A stretch of 64,000 bases of DNA, taken from Nilaparvata lugens. Its lineage: Eukaryota; Arthropoda; Insecta; Hemiptera; Delphacidae. The position numbers and the translations under genes are program-made. How positions within the stretch are numbered: position 1 is the first letter of the stretch; every line of letters starts with the position of its first letter. The notes below the pieces were generated by a model. It made no database searches. It saw only the letters and a program-made list of their open reading frames with translations, and was not told where the DNA came from. Shown here one piece after another: positions 61,098-64,000 of the stretch. The stretch is taken from positions 31,502,192-31,566,191 of the forward strand of contig NC_052506.1 of NCBI RefSeq assembly GCF_014356525.2, given 5' to 3'.

Positions 61098-61372
61098 AGA
61101 ACAATCAACAAAATTTGTTGACTCGGACTGATGTGCATCACTACAACACCAGGCATCGAGAGCTGTTTGACGTCCCCAGGGTGCGCCTTCAGAGATCGCG
61201 GGTATACTATAGGAGTTTAGCGCTACGCTACTTCAACAGGCTGCCTGCAGGGGTGAAGCAGTTGGACCTTAGCGTGTTCGAGAGAGTTGTAACCGGTTTT
61301 CTGAGAACCCGGGCTTATTACGATGTCCAGGAATATGTGAATGATGACCTCTCTCAAATATTATCAGGCTAA
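61098..61372 (+). pseudogene. LINE RT C-terminal half (3' piece)
   Basis: Resumes the interrupted element: LLTRTDVHHYNTRHRELFDV, YYRSLALRYFNRLPAGVKQL, and a stop at 61370-61372. HxYNTRxR and YFNRLP are the usual terminal words of jockey/CR1-type ORF2. The ATG at 61073 lies in the inserted LINE, so the frame from there is chimeric. Confidence 0.8.
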
Positions 61373-62675
61373 AGTGCCATTATGCTAAAGAGCAAGGCCT
61401 CATACGATAAATTTTGTTTTCGATCTGAACTTGATCACTGCCATCTTGATCAGATTAGTGTTTTTTGTTATATATTTTTTTATTCATGACATGACGCCAT
61501 CGATCCTACAAATTGTGGGTAATCGATAAAGAAGAAGGTATAAAGATAAAAGTAAAACGATGGTGGAATGCATCGAATCACTCTTCCACAGACAAAAACA
61601 AAGCCAGAGACATCTAGTTTATGCTATAAAGATGTTTTCGAAAAAAATTGGCCTCAATCACCTTCCTTGGAAATAATTTCAATTAAATAATAAAAATACT
61701 AATATAATGGAAATAAAACTACAAAAACTCAACTACCTATCAGTAACTAATAACTATTTCATAATTCAGATCGGACCCTCCTTTCCAATTCCCTCAAGAA
61801 CATTGCAAACCGGAACCTATATTGTTACAAAAACAGCACTGCCTATGGTACTAAGAATTAAAACAATATCCTATTAATAGGCTACTACCATAGAGAAACA
61901 ATAGCGTAAGTTTTTTACTTTATGCTATTGTTTCTCTATGCTACTACTCACCAATCGAAATCTGGAAGGAGTTTGGAATTGTGTTTTCTATAGATAGCGT
62001 ACGTCAAATCCATCTTTTGGATCAGACAAGTCAGTTTATCATTCACAAGATAACATCGTCGAAAAAATAATTTGTCTCTAACCTATTAGAACATTCCTTT
62101 ATCAATTAAAAGCAAAGTATAAAAACAGAAAATACAGAACTTTTTACAACATATCAAATTTTCAAGTTTGAGGTTAAGTCTGCAGCTTGAGGTATAGGCC
62201 CTACTTGGACGGCGACAAACTAGGTTTTTCTTTTGATCCAGCTTGTCGCTTCACGCACACGACAAGCTTTGTTTACTTGCGGAAATCCACCACCCTCGTA
62301 TTTTGGATTTAATTTAAAACTGGAGGTACGATTCCTTTTACGCGTCTCGAGGCTACAACAACACTCAATGTGACTCGACAGGCACAATCCACACGTTTTC
62401 TTGTTATTGGTTGTGAAGAGAGATCTTTCAAAGCGTGGTTAACTGTGAAGTGGTACCGTTAGTGGAAACTGATTCAAAACTCGCTGGTATATAAAATGCT
62501 GAATTTATAAAAGTATGCATACTCCTTCAAAATATAATTGATATGAATAAAAATTTTATTTCAATATAATATTAAGATTTGTATAAGTAATAAATAGTAT
62601 CCTATTTTATTCATCATGAAACCACCTTCTCGTCTTTTATAGAATTAATAGTTAGTTATTGAGGCATTAAGAATT
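61373..62675. other. No gene recognised; one hairpin
   Basis: A perfect 17 bp stem at 61889-61905 / 61924-61940 (CATAGAGAAACAATAGC). A GC-richer stretch at 62200-62420 contains AAGCTTTGTTTACTTGCGG and a direct pair CTTGTCGCTTCACGCACACGACAAGC forming a short hairpin; role unknown. Confidence 0.45.
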
Positions 62676-62888
62676 TTGGACTCAGCAGGGTACCTTCATC
62701 ACTGTCGACCGATCTTCATCAGACTGGGTATCTATACGGTGTTCAACCATTATATTCTGCTCTCCTTGCTACACATAAGAAGTAATAACTATCATTCAAT
62801 GACAAGAAGAGCCGATAAGCATTTGTATAATACCAGGGGGGAAGCTAAAATTGATGTACCCTTCTGCAGATTGAACAAGAAAAGAGAC
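62676..62888 (+). pseudogene. Third LINE fragment (C-terminal)
   Basis: LHHCRPIFIRLGIYTVFNHY parallels HCKPIFARLGILTVISHF in the 59830-60350 element, and HLYNTRGEAKIDVPFCRLNK its tail. Cut at about 62888 by the - strand LINE. Confidence 0.75.
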
Positions 62889-64000
62889 TCAATTCAATTT
62901 TTATTCAATCCTTGACCAGTCTTCACTCTGGATAGATTTCGTAATAGAAATTAAAAACACAAACGTGCATAAAATTTACACAAACTATCGAGATGGCATG
63001 TCAAAGAGACAAATAAAACGACTGATCTCCTCTTCACTTGAGGAATAGAGTGGAAGTTTGAGGAGTTTATCTTGAAGCACACTTTCAAATTTTTTATCTT
63101 CCAATTCACAAACACACAATGTGAGCCTGTTGAATATTTTCAAGGGTGCGAATCGGGAAACTGGTGTGTGATCTGGCCAATCACAATTGTGGCAGGTCTA
63201 CATCATTACGTCTTCTAGTAAAATACTCATGGACCTGGTCTCTCACTTGAAATCTATGTAGCTGTCCTTTTAGAAGCACTAACGAGGTAAGCAGGTACTG
63301 ACTGAAGACTGTGAGGATCCGCTGTTCTTTGAACAATAGCCGGCAATGCTCCAGGTATTGCGAGAATGTAATGATGCGGATCACCTTTTTCTGGAGAAGC
63401 AGAATCCTCTCACAACAACCCACATGTCCTCAAAGCACAATCCCATAGTTAATATGACTATATAAAACAAAGCATGGTATGCAGTCACCAGGTAGCTTCT
63501 TGGCACCATGTTCCTCAACTTTCGCATCAGGTAAGTCACCTTGGAGAGCCGATTGCAGGCCATGTTGATGTGCTGGTCCCATGACAGTGAGGCATCTATC
63601 ATAAAACCAAGCAGCTTAACTTCTGGCTCACCAAAGGAAGTCGGTCTGCATCTCAGAGTGCATAACATGTTCTGTGTCTTAGTCTGGTTCATGCACAGTC
63701 TATTTGCTCCAAACCACGAACTGGCCTCTCCAAGCAGCTGGGCAGACTTGAGGATGGCCAATTAGGGATCTTCATCCTGGGCAATAAGAGTGGTGTCATC
63801 CGCAAACAATAATGCTTTCCCATCCATGCTGAGATCGTTAATGAAGATGAGGAAAAGAAGAGGGCCCAAAATAGATCCTTGGGGAACTCCATGGCTCACT
63901 TGTAGTGCCTCAGATTTGGCTCCATCCGAAGTAACCACCTGGGTACGTCCAGAAAGGTAATCCTGCATTATATTGTTCCCAGGACGGCTCCACCGTCACA
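62889..64000 (-). pseudogene. LINE reverse transcriptase running off the window end
   Basis: From 64000 downward: [58 protein letters not shown] (FADD motif), an in-frame TAA at about 63763, SSWFGANRLCMNQTKTQN, VKLLGFMIDASLSWDQHINM, LMRKLRNMVPRSYLVTAYHA, a frame change, ITFSQYLEHCRLLFKEQRIL, FTRRRNDVDLPQL, and FDMPSR at 62996. Same family as 60351-61097 in opposite orientation. Stops and frameshifts make it non-functional here. Confidence 0.88.

Noticed and set aside
1..64000. CRISPR arrays, operons, phage or toxin systems
   Set aside because: No regularly spaced short repeats, ribosome-binding sites or bacterial gene layout; the DNA is eukaryotic throughout.

Overview
The window is AT-rich nuclear DNA of an insect, probably a hemipteran. 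Genes have many small exons in long, transposon-filled introns with ordinary GT-AG splice sites. Several repeat families resemble ones I associate with planthopper genomes, but that genus-level guess rests on memory, not on a search.

There are two multi-exon genes, tail to tail. On the + strand (about 4.6-21.7 kb) lies a very divergent Wnt-family ligand gene. Four exons can be spliced by phase; the N-terminal Wnt exon is present twice because it sits inside a ~5.25 kb direct tandem duplication (about 1508-6800 and 6800-12049). On the - strand (56.7 to 24.8 kb) lies MED16, the Mediator tail subunit. I could place 13 exons whose phases all join, giving about 788 codons; the extreme N-terminal exon was not found. 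An intronless 369-codon two-pass membrane protein gene (37818-38927) is nested in a MED16 intron on the same strand.

Most of the rest is mobile DNA. The Wnt region holds a Helitron, a jockey-like LINE split by later insertions, an 824 bp tandem duplication, several foldback elements and a 1.2 kb hAT-type element with a perfect 8 bp target duplication. The 10 kb MED16 intron at 26.7-36.8 kb holds an internally deleted, LTR-flanked gag/env element abutting a 5'-truncated Ty3/gypsy element whose integrase is broken by a 1.6 kb insertion, plus a 910 bp foldback. Other MED16 introns hold long inverted repeats, minisatellite-like tandem repeats, a tRNA-derived SINE and a 2.4 kb terminal-inverted-repeat element. 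The last 6.5 kb is a pile of nested, decayed LINEs on both strands.

The best candidates for new biology are the Wnt with degenerate signature motifs, its duplicated exon (whose length would prevent joint inclusion), and the nested membrane-protein gene. No operon, phage, CRISPR or other prokaryotic system is present.
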